Positions 36,485 to 48,292 of a stretch of 64,000 nucleotides of DNA are shown piece after piece (the first letter of the stretch is position 1; each line of letters begins with the position of its first letter). The stretch covers positions 1,295,773 to 1,359,772 of the forward strand of contig MU001497.1 of the NCBI GenBank assembly GCA_010093485.1. Reading direction: 5' to 3'. The notes below the pieces were generated by a model that searched no databases, was not told the DNA's origin, and saw only the letters and a program-made list of their open reading frames with translations. Source of the DNA: Karstenula rhodostoma CBS 690.94. Taxonomy: Eukaryota > Ascomycota > Dothideomycetes > Pleosporales > Didymosphaeriaceae. The position numbers and the translations under genes are program-made.

Positions 36485-38529
36485 CTACTCTATTAAAATA
36501 GCTAATAATAATAAGTAACTAATCCTTAGTAATAAATATAATATAGTATATACTAGTAGTATATTATATATAATTACTATAAGGGTGGGTAAATTAATAA
36601 AGTAAGGGGGATAAAAAGGTATATTATACTTTACTAATATATAAATAAAGGGGGACTAAAAAAGTAGCTAAGACTTACCTAGTATCTATATATAGGCTAA
36701 CTAAAAAGGGTATAGTACTAAGCTAATTAAAATAGGCTTAGTATATACCTACTAATATATAAGAAATCTAATAATAGAGAATTAATAAGGTATTAAAAAG
36801 AATAGTTCTTATTAAGATTAGGAGAAAAATATATATAGATAGATACTACTACCTATATTACTTTTTTCTATCCTATACTCTATTAGTTATTAATAGTATA
36901 TATATAAAAAGAGAAAAAAATATAAATAAAATACTTATCCCTAATATACTATAAATCCTACTTAATAATATAGTATAATACTTATAATTCTAAACTTACT
37001 AATATATTACCTATACCTTAGAATTAACCTAATTAATAAGTCTATATAGGTAGTAATATACCTATTCCTTATTATCTATCTAGAGATACTAATAACTAAT
37101 ACTTATAATAAAATAGAGAAGTATAGTAAAAGTATTTAAATAATAATAGTAATAATAGGTAATAGTTATAATATCTAAAAAGTTAAGAGCTAGTTAGAAT
37201 CTAAATTTAAAGTATATATAGGTATAAAGAAAGTACTTAAACTATATAAGCTAAATTAGCTAGTAATATAATATCTATTATTTCCTAGCTATAAATATAT
37301 ATTATAGTAATAGAAAATATAGAGTATATAAAATTACTATAATAATAAAAAAAAGACTAAGGAGGATAAGAAATTTATAATAAAAGTAATAAGTAATAAG
37401 GTAAGTATTTACTAGATATAAGAGATTCTATATAGTATAATAGTATAGGTATAGATAATAGTAATAATAATAATAAAGAAGTTCTAAATTCTATTCTAAG
37501 TTCTAAGTATAGAGCCTATAAGGTAATATATAAAAGGTAAAAAATAAAGGATAAAGGATAGAAATAGAAATAATAGCTATATATAGTTAGTATTTAATAA
37601 TAGTAATAGGGGTATATAATATTTAATTATAAAATACTAAGTATAGGAGCTTAGTATCGCGTTAATAATAGAATAAGGTAATAAGAATTATAATATAGTT
37701 AATTAGTATCTAGCTATAATTAATAGCTTTTAATAGATCTTAATAACTAGTTCTAGAGAAAGATAGTAATTAAATAAACTTAACTTAGTAAAGTAAGGAT
37801 TCTAAATAAATAAATAAAGAGGTAACTAACTAATACTGGCCTACTAGTAGTAAGTCTATTAGTAACCTAAATATATTTAACTATATATATTATAAGATTT
37901 AATATATTATCTAGTAAGTTAATCTCTATTAGTATAATAATTAATCTAGTATATAAATACTATAAGCTATAACTATAAACTATATAATTATAAAGTCTAT
38001 TAATAAGTTTCTTATATATATATAGTATTACTAATTTAGAGTAGGATTACCTTTATAGTAGTTAACTAGGAATAGGGACTTTATTAGTAAGTAGTAAGAA
38101 CTAATTATAATAGTTTTTAAAAGTTAAAAGGAGCTAGACTTTATAGTAAAAGTAATTATAATTAAGTTAGAGTAACCTATATAATTAATAAATATAGAGT
38201 AGGTAATAACTTTATAGGATATATAAGGAAGTAGTAGATAATATTAATAATAATAATAAGTAGGTAATATTAATAGTAATAATAGGTAGGTAGTATTAAT
38301 AGTAATAATAATAGTAATAGGGTAAGTTATAAGTTATAAGCTATAGGTAAAAGTTAAGAATATTAGTAAGTATAGGTAAGGAGAGTTAGTATTAAATAAT
38401 AGTTAGTATTATACTAATAATTAAAAAAGTATAAAAATATATAAAATAAGTATTAAAAAAGGATAAAAAACTCTTTTCTATTATAAGTATACTATATAGT
38501 CCTATAGGCCTGGATTAGGATCTAGGCTA
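36485..38529 (-). mobile_element. C retroposon C-e, missing its 3' part, with D2 inside
   Basis: C sequence begins abruptly at CTACTCTATTAAAATAGC next to the gypsy-1 LTR, so about 400 bp with the poly-A end are missing. D2 interrupts it at 36560-37841. It ends in the hairpin GGCCTGGATTAGGATCTAGGCTA at 38529, where TG is kept on one arm only. Confidence 0.8.
36560..37841 (-). mobile_element. D retroposon D2, full length (1282 bp)
   Basis: Inserted in C-e with TACTAGTAG duplicated (36551-36559 and 37842-37850). Joining the flanks restores the C sequence seen at about 28895. The own 3' end is on the left. It keeps TACTGGCC at the own 5' terminus and ATCGCGTTAAT near 37657. Confidence 0.82.
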
Positions 38530-38832
38530 GAACTATTTTTATTATAATTTTAATATTTTAATAAAGAACTAAATAGACTAGAATTCTATAATATTAATAC
38601 TAACTTATATTAGTATTATAATAGTTTAATTAACTATAATATTAAAGTATATATTTAGTAATACTAATTTTAGTTAAAAAATTATAACTAAGTAATTACT
38701 TAGTTACTATTACTATTACTATTTACTAATTACTTAGTTACTATTTACTATTACTATTTACTTAGAGTAAATTAATTACTCTATTATTATTTACTTAGTT
38801 ATATAGTAATTACTTAGTTATTTATAACACTA
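38530..38832. mobile_element. hAT-like element, right-end fragment
   Basis: It matches the last ~260 bp of the element at 43993-45485, including the TTACTATTACTATTTACT subterminal repeats. It ends GTTATTTATAACACTA, which gives the terminus CAGTGTTG... after allowing for RIP. It is truncated on the left against C-e and followed by D9. Confidence 0.6.
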
Positions 38833-38837
38833 CTACT

Positions 38838-39150
38838 TATATATACTTTTTTTCTAGTTTTAATAAAAACTATTCTTTTTAATATTTTATTAACCTTCTA
38901 TTATTAGATTTCTTATATATTAGTAAATATATACTAAACCTATTTTAGTTAGTCTTTTACTAGTCCCTTTTTAGTTAGTTTTATACTATATCCTTTTTAG
39001 TTAGCCTATATATAAATACTAAATATACCTTAGCTACTTTTCTTTTTAGTTCTCTTTTATTTATATATTAGTAAAGTATAATATATATTTTTATCTATTC
39101 TATTTAATTTAGTTACCCTATCTTATAGTAAATCTCTATAATATTATATA
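38838..39150 (+). mobile_element. D retroposon D9, 5'-truncated (about 313 bp)
   Basis: The last ~310 bp of D, ending TAGTAAATCTCTATAATATT. It is strongly RIP-mutated, and the C-rich block near the 3' end has decayed to TTTTTATCTATTCTATTT. The duplication is not clear because the left border abuts the hAT-like fragment. Confidence 0.7.
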
Positions 39151-39195
39151 CCCTTTACTATTATATAATCTCTAGCTAAGTACCTAGTACTTAAG

Positions 39196-39463
39196 TTTTT
39201 TTTTTTTTTTTTTAATATAAAGCTACTATTATAACTACCTAGTAATAAGGGAATATCTAGAAATACTATATAAATTTATTAAATAGCTCTATAAGATAGT
39301 CCTATTTATAATAAAAGAGAAAGAAAAAAGAGTACCTATAGTATTAAACTTAATTAACTAAGTATTAACTTATCTATATATATTATATAATATAGTAATA
39401 CTATAATACTATAATATAATAATACTATAATACTATATAATATTAATAGGGTAATATATAATT
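39196..39463 (-). mobile_element. C-h, 3' part of a C retroposon
   Basis: A T-tract (39196-39213) and the C 3' module, up to TAATATATAATT, where a plus-strand C copy begins. The junction is the same as that between C-a and C-b at 15815/15816. Confidence 0.75.
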
Positions 39464-40121
39464 TAGCCTAGATCCTAATCCAGGCCTATAGGACTATATA
39501 GTATACTTATAATAAGTAAGAGACCTTTTTATCCTTCTTTAATACTTATTTTATATATTTTTATACTTTTTTAATTATTAGTATAATACTAACTAATAGT
39601 TATTTAAATATAAATTCTTCTACTTACTTATACTTACTAATATCCTTAACTTTTATTTATAACTTATAGCTTATAGCTCTATATATTACCCTGTTACCGT
39701 TACTATTACTATTAATACTACTTACCTATTATTAGTATTAATATTATTTACCTATTATTACTATTAATATTACCTATCTATTATTACTATTAATATTATA
39801 TACTACTTCTTACTTTACCTACTATTATAGGGTAGCTATTACTTACTCTATATTTATTAACTATATAGGTTACTTTAACTTAATTATAATTATCTTTACT
39901 ATAAAGTCTAGCTCTTCTTAGCCTTTAAAAACTATTATAATTATCTCTTACTACTTAGTAGTAAAGTTACTATTTCTAGTTAACTACTATAGAGGTAATT
40001 CTACCTTAGGTTAGTAATACTATATATATATATATATATAAGAAACTTACTAATAGACTCTATAATTATATAGTTTATAGCTATAATTTATAGTATCTAT
40101 ATAATAGGTTAATTATTATAA
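39464..40121 (+). mobile_element. C-i, 5' half of a C retroposon
   Basis: It begins at the 5' terminus TAGCCTAGATCCTAATCCAGG. It runs about 658 bp and is cut by the T-tract of C-j at 40122. It keeps ACCCTGTTACCG near 39690. The expected 3' half is not present beyond C-j except possibly as the A-rich tract at 41360-41380. Confidence 0.75.
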
Positions 40122-41359
40122 TTTTTTTTTTTTTTTAATATAAAGTTACTATTATAACTATCTAGTAATAAGGAAATATCTAGAGATACTATATAGTTCT
40201 ATTAAATAGCTCTAAAGGATAGTACTATTTATAATAAAAGAAAAGGACACCTATAGTACTAGGCTTAATTAACTAAGTATTAACCTACCTATATATATTA
40301 TATAATATAGCGACGCTATAATACTATAATACTATAATACTATAATACTATATAATACTAATAGGGTAGTATACTTCTTATTTACTAATACCTAATATAT
40401 AATTATAGAGAAGTTATAAAATATTAAAAATCTTATATATTAATAATATTATAATTTAAAAAAGAATATAAAAGAGAGATTACCTACTAGTAGTAAGTAA
40501 TTTATAGTACTATATATAAAGGCTAGCTCTTATAGAAAGAGACCTATACTAGAATATCTCTATTAAAATAGCTAATAATAAGTAACTAATTATTAGTAAT
40601 AAATATAACCTTATATATACTACTAATTCTATATATAATATAAATCTAAATAATATAGACTTTTATAAGGTTAAGTATATTCTCTAGTAAATTAACCTCT
40701 ATTAATATAATTAGCCTAGTATATAGATACTATAAGTTATAGCTATAAACTATATAATTATAAAGTCTATTAGTAAATTTCTTATATATATATATAGTAT
40801 TACTAATATAATATTACTAACCTAGGGCTTACTAGAATTACCTCTATAGTAGTTAACTAAGAATAGGAACTTTACTACTAAGTAGTAAGAGATAATTATA
40901 ATAGTTCTTAAGGGCTAAAAGGAGCTAGATTTTATAGTAAAAGTAATTATAATTAAAATAAAATAATTTATATAATTAATAAATATAGAATAGGTAATAG
41001 CTACCCTATAGTAGTAGGTAAAGTAGAAAGTAGTAGGTAATATTAATAGTAATAATAGGTAAGTAATAGTAATAGTAATAGTAATAGTAATAGGGTAATA
41101 TACTAAGCTATAAGCTATAAGCTATAGGTAAAAGTTAAGGATATTAGTAAGTATAGGTAAAGAGAGTTAGTATTTAAATAACTATTAGTTAGTATTATAC
41201 TAATAATTAAAAAAGTATAAAAATATATAAAAAAAAGATCTAACTTATATAAATAAAGGTCTAAAAGTAAGTAAATAAGTATTAAAGAAGGATAAAAAGG
41301 TCTCTCTCTTATATAAGTATACTATATAGTTCTATAGGCCTAGATTAGGATCCAGGCTA
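40122..41359 (-). mobile_element. C-j, near-complete C retroposon
   Basis: T-tract at 40122-40136, terminal hairpin ending GGATCCAGGCTA at 41359, length about 1.24 kb. It carries a local insertion, near 41230-41275, between AAAATATATAAAA and AAATAAGTATTAAAG. It keeps AGCGACGCTATAA near 40310. A clear target duplication could not be matched. Confidence 0.8.
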
Positions 41360-41378
41360 GAAAAAAAAGAAAAAAAAA

Positions 41379-41981
41379 AAACCTTATACTATATTCTACT
41401 CTATTAAAATAGCTAAGAATAAGTAACTAGTTATTAGTAATAAATATAACTTTATATATACTAGTAATAGTACTAACTTTATCTACTATTTAAAATTAAA
41501 TATTTTAAAAAACCTTTATAAAATTAGATATATTCTTTAGTAAGTTAACCTATATTAGTATAATAATTAACCTAGTATATAAATACTATAAGTTATAGTT
41601 ATAGAGTATATAATTATAAAGTTTATTAGTAAATTTCTTATATATATATACCTATAGGGTTACTAATATAATATTACTAATCTAGAGTAAAATTACCTCT
41701 ATAGTAGTTAATTAGGAATAGAAACTTTACTATAAAGTAGTAAGAGATAATTATAATAGTTCTTAAAGGCTAAAAGAAACTAGACTTTATAATAAAAATA
41801 ATTATAATTAAGTTAAAATAATCTATATAGTTAATAAATATAGAGTAGATAATAACTATTTTATAGTAATAAATAAAATAAAAAGTAGTAAGTAATATTA
41901 ATAGTAATAATAGGTAGGTAATAATAGGTAAGTAGTATTAATAGTAATAGTAATAGTAATAGTAATAGTAATAGTAATAGC
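41379..41981 (-). mobile_element. C-k, internal C fragment
   Basis: C sequence from CTTATACTATATTCTACTC to the (TAATAG)n tract. It lacks both ends and is preceded by an A-rich stretch (41360-41380). Confidence 0.7.
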
Positions 41982-42238
41982 TAGTCTAGATTCTAATCTA
42001 GGCCTATAGGACTATATAGTATACTTATAATAAAAGAGAGCTTTTTACTCTTTTTTAATATTTATTTTATATATTTTTATATTTTTTAATTATTAGTATA
42101 ATACTAACTAATAGGTATTTAATACTAATTCTCTTTATTTATACTTACTAATATTTTTAACTTTTATCTATAGTTTATAGCTTATAGCTTACCCTATTAC
42201 TATTACTATTACTATTAATACTACCTATCTATTATTAG
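41982..42238 (+). mobile_element. C-l, 5' end of a C retroposon
   Basis: It begins TAGTCTAGATTCTAATCTAGG and runs about 257 bp to CCTATCTATTATTAG, then stops against unrelated sequence. With C-k it forms a head-to-head pair. Confidence 0.7.
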
Positions 42239-43199
42239 GATTCTAGTATAAGTAATATAGCTTTAACTTTAGAGGTAGGTAAAGGGTATAGTATTAAATA
42301 GATAAATTACTACTAAATTCTTTTATTAGTATTTATAGCTATATACCCCTTATTATTATATAACTTCTCTAGCTAGGTATAAAGTACCTCTAGTTATAAT
42401 ATTATCCTCCCTTAAAGGGTACTCTTATTCTAAAGGTATTAAGTTTTACTAATAGTATACTCTATAGGTCTATTAGAACTTAGTAGAGCTAGATAGAGCT
42501 ATTTAGATATAAGTAAGTATTAATAGATTTAGACTTAACTTTTTAGTTATATAATATTAATAGATAGTAATATATCTATCCTATATTTAAGCTATTAAAA
42601 TTATAACTAATTTTTATTTATACTTATTACTTAGTATATATACAGGCCTATACTAGTAGGCTATATAATATAATAAATTATAAGTCTTAGTATAGCTACC
42701 CTACTAGAAATATTATATACTAGTAAAATAAATTTAATTAGATAGTCTATATTTTTTAATTAAATAGGTTTTACTAACTCTACTATTTTACTATTATCTA
42801 GTTAAGTTAATATTTATAGACTCCCTTACCTAGCTATTTATAAGGCTATAGTATCTATAAGGTTTTATTTACTATAAGTATTTTTTAATTAATTAGGCTT
42901 TAAATAGTGCTACCTAGTATTAACTAGTATAAGTAGGACTATTCTAACCCCTATTAGTTTCTATTAGTAATAATATTTAATATTTAACTTTTTCTAATAA
43001 TATTTAACTTTATCTAGTATTATCTAGACCTATTTAGTACTATTAGACTATACTAGAACCTATTTAACTATATTTTCCTTTACTATATATACTATAGCTT
43101 ATATAGATAATAAGACTAATAATACTCCCTTAATATATATAGGCTATATAATATATATAGTTAAAGAGATAGATAATAGAATAGATATAGAGACTCTAT
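42239..43199 (+). other. decayed element F, part 1 (unidentified)
   Basis: Not C, D, copia or gypsy-1. Plus-strand translation with RIP stops ignored gives long stretches of leucine-, isoleucine- and tyrosine-rich sequence, but I recognise no motif. It is continuous with 43495-43992 once D6 is removed (11 bp duplication), and probably with 45486-46855 once the hAT-like element is removed. Confidence 0.4.
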
Positions 43200-43494
43200 A
43201 TTATAGATAATTACTATAAGGTATAGTAAATCTATAAAGTAAGGGGGATAATAAAGTATTATACTTTACTAATATATAGGAACTAAAAAAGTGGCTAAGG
43301 CGCGCCTAGCGTCTATATACAGGCTAACTAAAAAGGGTATAGCGCTAAGCTAGCTAAAATAGGCTTAGCGCGTACCCACTAATATATAAGAAATCTAATA
43401 ATAGAGAGTTAATAAGGTATTAAAAAGGATAGTTCTTATTAAGACTAGGAGAAAAGTATATATAGGCAGGTACTACTACCTATATCGCTCCTAT
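43200..43494 (-). mobile_element. D retroposon D6, 5'-truncated (295 bp)
   Basis: AGAGACTCTAT (11 bp) is duplicated at 43189-43199 and 43495-43505. It keeps GTGGCTAAGGCGCGCC, TAGCGTC, TACAGGC and TTAGCGCGTACCC, so it is moderately unmutated. Confidence 0.83.
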
Positions 43495-43992
43495 AGAGAC
43501 TCTATTTCTAGCTTATTATTTTCTAATTTCTAGTACTAACTAGCTAAAGTTCTACTATACTAATTAAATAGGAGATAAGTACTAGATAGCCTATAAGTAC
43601 TACTTTATAAAGAACTAAAAGAATTACTATTTAGTATATTCCTTTTCTAGTAATTTTAATTTAATAGGTACTACTTAGCTCTACTTAGTATAAGCTAGCC
43701 TTTTTTAGACCTAATAGACTCTAGTTTAGTATAGTAAAAGAGAATATACTTAAGTAGATATATAAGGCCTATATCTAGCTTAATTAGATAGTATTAGTTA
43801 CTTTTATAACTAAGGAGCCCCTATATTATAAGAATATATAGGTTATAATTATAGATAGTATAAATATTAACTTTTATAATATATTCTAAACTTAGCTAAC
43901 TATTATTTATAATAATAATAAGTATTAGGATCTTTATAACTAGTATAGGTACTTATTAGATATCTAGAATTATACTAAAACTAAGGTAGTCC
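43495..43992 (+). other. decayed element F, part 2 (unidentified)
   Basis: Continues part 1 in the same style. Its last 53 bp (43940-43992) recur, diverged, at 45486-45538, immediately on the other side of the hAT-like element. Confidence 0.4.
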
Positions 43993-45485
43993 CAGTATTA
44001 TAAAAAATAGTAATTAAGTATTACTAAGTAACTAAGTAATTACTATATAGTATTACTAAGTAATTACTTAATTACTATTACTCAGTTACTATTACTCAGT
44101 TACTAATTACTATTACTAATTACTTAAAAAATAAAATAGTAACTAAGTAATTACTTAGTTACTATATTTAGTAATTATTTTTAAATCTATAACTAAATTT
44201 AAAGTTATTATAAGTAAAGATTAAACTTTAATTAGTATTTTATATACTTTAAAGGCTTTAATATATAGTATTTTTTAATATATTATTATTCTTTAAGCTA
44301 TTTAAAGACGCTTAAGCTTATAGTAAAAAACTTAAAAAGATTATATAAATTAAATACCCTAAATAATAACTAGTTTTTAAAATATTATAATAAGCTATAA
44401 TAGATACTAATACCTATAATAATTATTATTATTTATAAAATACTTATAGTTATATAAAAAATATTTTATTAAAAAAAGCTTTATAATTACTTTAGAGTAG
44501 TAGAGACATTAATACTTTTAGTAAAAAAATTAAAAAGACTATATAATTAATTTAGTTTATATAGTAACTAATTTTTAAAATATAGAACGATAGTAAAATA
44601 TATAATTATACTAATAAAAATACTAATAATAGTATAATAATTAGTTATATATATATAAATAATTCTATTATAAAAACTTTATAATTCTTTAAGGGCCTTT
44701 ACAGCCTCAAGACTTTTAGTAAGAAATCTAAAAAGACTATATAATTAAATTTAGTTTATATAGTAACTGATTTTTAAAATATAGAAGTATGGTAAAATAT
44801 ATAATTATACTAATAAAAATAGTATATATAAAATAGTATATTTCTTTATATCCTTTTCTTATAGTTAATAAACTTTTTATAGAAGACTTTATATACCTTT
44901 ATATAAAGGTAATTAGAAAGAAAATTATTTTCCCTATAATATATTACCTTATATAATAGTCTAGTAATTTTAATAGTAATAGTTTCTAAATTTAGATTTA
45001 TTATATATCTTAGTATAAGCCTAGCGCCTAAGCTAATTATATTTATTTAATATTTTAGATTATATAGTAAAGATCTAAACAGATTATATCCTTTTTTTAA
45101 AAAAGAAGTTAGAAGAACTAAATAAATTCCCTATAATATATAGACTTTAAATATAGTTAAATAGTTCTTATAATTATAAATCTATATTCTAGATATTATT
45201 AATATTTTTATACTAGGCTAGTATAGAAATAAGACTATTTTTATTATAATTTTAATATTTTAATAGAGAACTAAATAGACTAGAATTCTATAATATTAAT
45301 ACTAACTTATATTAGTATTATAATACTTTAATTACCTATAAAATTAAAGTATATATTTACTATTACTATTACTATTCACTAATTACTTAGTTACTATTTA
45401 CTATTACTATTTACTTAGGGTAAATTAATTACTTAGTTACTATTTACTTAGTTATATAGTAATTACTCAGTTATTCGCAATACTA
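43993..45485. mobile_element. hAT-like DNA transposon relic (1493 bp)
   Basis: Terminal inverted repeats: the left starts CAGTATTATAAAAAATAG; the right, reverse-complemented, is TAGTATTGCGAATAACTGAG. The fragment at 38530-38832 has the same end as TAGTGTTATAAATAAC, so the ancestral end was about CAGTGTTGCGAATAAC, a hAT-style CAG terminus. Both ends carry subterminal repeats of GTAACTAAGTAATTACT (44010-44160 and 45350-45475). Inside are three units of a ~198 bp tandem repeat (near 44330, 44530, 44728). No transposase motif could be read, so it may be non-autonomous. An 8 bp duplication is not visible; instead a 53 bp direct repeat flanks it exactly. Confidence 0.55.
44320..44825. repeat. ~198 bp tandem repeat inside the hAT-like element
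   Basis: The blocks TTAAAAAGACTATATAA, TAGTTTATATAGTAACT and ATTTTTAAAATATAGAA recur at about 44530 and 44728, with a weaker copy from about 44330. Isolated CA and TG (ACAGCCTCAAGAC, GTATGGT, ACTGATTT) survive in the third unit. Confidence 0.7.
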
Positions 45486-46855
45486 CTAGTATAGGTACTT
45501 AATAGATATTAAGGATTATACTTAGGCTAAAGAAGTCCTAATTAACTTACAAGCTAACTTAGCTAAATATACTTAAGTAGGCGCGCCTTAGCCACTTTTT
45601 TAGTCCCCCTTTGTTCGTGCATTGGTAAAGCACAACGTGCCTTTTTATCCCCCCTACTTTATTAAGTCACCCTACCTCATAGTGAATCTCTACAATATAT
45701 ACTTAAGTTACTATTAAAAAGGGTAGTTATACTAAATATTTCTAACTTTATAGTAGAGCTATATCTCTAGCTAATTATTATATATAATCTAATATTACTA
45801 AGTATAAGTAGGACTATTCTAATAATAAAATATATTATAAGAAGAAGGTTTATAATATCTACTACTTTTTTAGTACTAGTAACTCCTTAAAGAAGGTAAT
45901 ATATCCCCTTAGAGTTAAAAAGTTTTAAATTAAACCTATTAAATACTAACTAGTATAGGTTTTTAAAGAGATTTACTAGAATATACTAACTAATCTTAAA
46001 AAGCTTTACTAGGTTCTAATTAGTACTATCTAGTCTATTTAGAACCTATTAGTTTATACTTTAGTTACTTTATTATATTTTATAAAAGATATCTATAAGG
46101 CTAAGTTAAAGACTAAGCTTAAAGAGGTTATAGATAAATATCTCTTAATTTATAAAAGTAATCTCTATACTTATATTACTAGAAAAAATAAGTATTACTC
46201 TAATATTTATAAATAGATTATTAAGGAGTTATTTAAATAGTTAGATATATACTACTATACCTATTATTATTTTAAAATTAAATATAATATTACTTAGATA
46301 GAGCTAAACTAGTATTAGGTATATACTAATATTACTAAGGCTAAAAAAATCTTTACTAGTAAGGACTAGTATAAGAAGGTCTAATTAGTCTTATTTATTA
46401 CTATTAGGTTCTATTTAGGCTTAATAGTCTAAAGGTAGATTTAGTATAATAAAAGTATAATAAGTATATAATAATTTTTTTAATTAGTTTCTTTTTATAG
46501 CTTTTATACTAGTTTTCTCTAGTCTTTAACTTTAATTTTTATAGAAATAATACTAATTCCTATATATTTAGTACTAGTAGAAGTTATTTAGTATAAAGTA
46601 ACTTAACTTAGTCCTATTATCCTTCCTTTAGAAGTAAGTAATATAAATAAAACTAGTTATCTATCTTTTTTTATTCTCCTATAATTTATTCTTAATAGAT
46701 AAGAAAGTTTTATACTTAGAGATTTTTTATAACTTATCCCCTATTAAAATACCTTTACTTAGTAAGGTATTATCTACTACTAAACTCCTAGTAGGAAATA
46801 TATATAGACTTTAAAAGTATAAAAAAGTAAATAGCTCTATTATAGATTATATATA
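45486..46855 (+). other. decayed element F, part 3 (unidentified), with D7 inside
   Basis: D7 splits this part at 45579-45696. Ignoring RIP stops, the frame from about 45960 to 46440 gives a long lysine- and tyrosine-rich peptide-like stretch with few indels (for example KAKLKTKLKEVIDKYLLIYK near 46100). This suggests a former protein of several hundred residues. I do not recognise a family. Confidence 0.4.
45579..45696 (+). mobile_element. D retroposon D7, 118 bp, nearly unmutated
   Basis: ATATACTTAAGT (12 bp) is duplicated at 45567-45578 and 45697-45708. It keeps GGCGCGCCTTAGCCAC, TTTGTTCGTGCATTGG, AAGCACAACGTGCC and CTCATAGTGAATCTCTACAA. It is the best guide to the pre-RIP D 3' end. Confidence 0.87.
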
Positions 46856-48138
46856 AGCTAGTATTAGTTAGTTACCTCTTTATTTATTTATTTAGAATCC
46901 TTACTTTACTAAATTAAGTTTATTTAATTACTATCTTTCCTTAGAACTAGTTATTAAAATCTATTAAAAGCTACTAATTATAGCTAGATACTAGTTAACT
47001 ATATTATAATCTTTATTACCTTATTCTATTATTAATATAATACTAAACTCCTATACTTAGTATTTTATAATTAAATACTATATACTACTATTACTATTAT
47101 TAAATACTAATTATATATAGCTACTATTCTTATTTCTATTCTTTATTTTTTATTTTTTACCCTTTATATATTACTCTATAGGCTTTATACTTAGGACTTA
47201 AAATAAGATTTAGAACTTCTTTACTATTATTATTACTATTACTTATACTTATACTACTATACTATATAGGATTTTTTATATCTAGTAGATATTTATCTTA
47301 TTACCTATTACCTCTATTATAAACTTTTTATTCTCTTTAATTTCTTTTTTATTATTATAGTAATTTTATATATCTTATATCTTTTATTATTATAGTATAT
47401 ATCTATAGCTAAGAGATAATAAATATTATATTACTAGCTAATTTAGCTTATATAGTTTAAGTACTTCCTTTATACCTATATATACTTTAAATTTAGATTC
47501 TAGCTAGCTCTTAACTTTTTAGATATTATAACTATTACCTATTATTACTATTATTATTTAAATACCTTTACTATACTTTTTTATTTTATTATAGATATTA
47601 GTTATTAGTATCCCTAAATAGATAGTAGGGAATAGGTATATTACTACCTATATAGGTTTATTAATTAGATTAATTCTAAGGTATAAGTAATATATTAGTA
47701 AGCTTAAAACTATAAGTATTATACTATATTATTAAATAGGATTTATAGTATACTAAAAATAGATATTTTATTTATATTTTTTTCTCTTTTTATATATATA
47801 CTATTAATAACTAATAGAGTATAGAATAGGAAAAAGTAATATAGATAGTAATACCTACTTATATATATTTTTCTCTTAGTCTTAATAAGAACTATCCTTT
47901 TTAATACCTTATTAACTTTTTATTATTAAATTTCTTATATATTAGTAGGTATATACTAAGCCTATTTTAACTAGCTTAGTACTATACTCTTTTTAGTTAG
48001 CTTATATATAGATACTAGGTAAGTCTTAGCTACTTTTTTAGTCCCCCTTTATTTATATATTAGTAAAGTATAATATACCTTTTTATCCCCCTTATTTTAT
48101 TAATTTACCTACCCTTATAGTAATTATATATAATATAT
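46856..48138 (+). mobile_element. D retroposon D3, full length (1283 bp)
   Basis: AGATTATATATA (46844-46855) and AGGTTATATATA (48139-48150) form a 12 bp duplication with one G/A change. The own 5' end is AGCTAGTATTAGTTAGTTACC and the 3' end is CTTATAGTAATTATATATAATATA. Length and ends match D1 and D2. No coding motif is recognised. Confidence 0.83.
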
Positions 48139-48150
48139 AGGTTATATATA

Positions 48151-48248
48151 TTTATTTTCTAAATAATACACTTTATTAATACTAGAAATAATTAAAAAGG
48201 GTTAATTTAGACTAACTAAGTCTAAATAGGGCTAAATAGAACTTTATT
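48151..48248. other. short flank between D3 and C-m
   Basis: About 100 bp with no identity of its own. By target duplications it was once joined to F (left of D3) and to the gypsy-2 relic (right of C-m), so F and gypsy-2 may be parts of one locus. Confidence 0.4.
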
Positions 48249-48251
48249 CTT

Positions 48252-48257
<6 letters not shown>

Positions 48258-48292
<35 letters not shown>

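Noticed and set aside
42239..46855. Element F as a Starship captain (DUF3435 tyrosine recombinase)
   Set aside because: I could not find the conserved R...H-R-Y residues or the characteristic motifs, so there is no support beyond length and strand.
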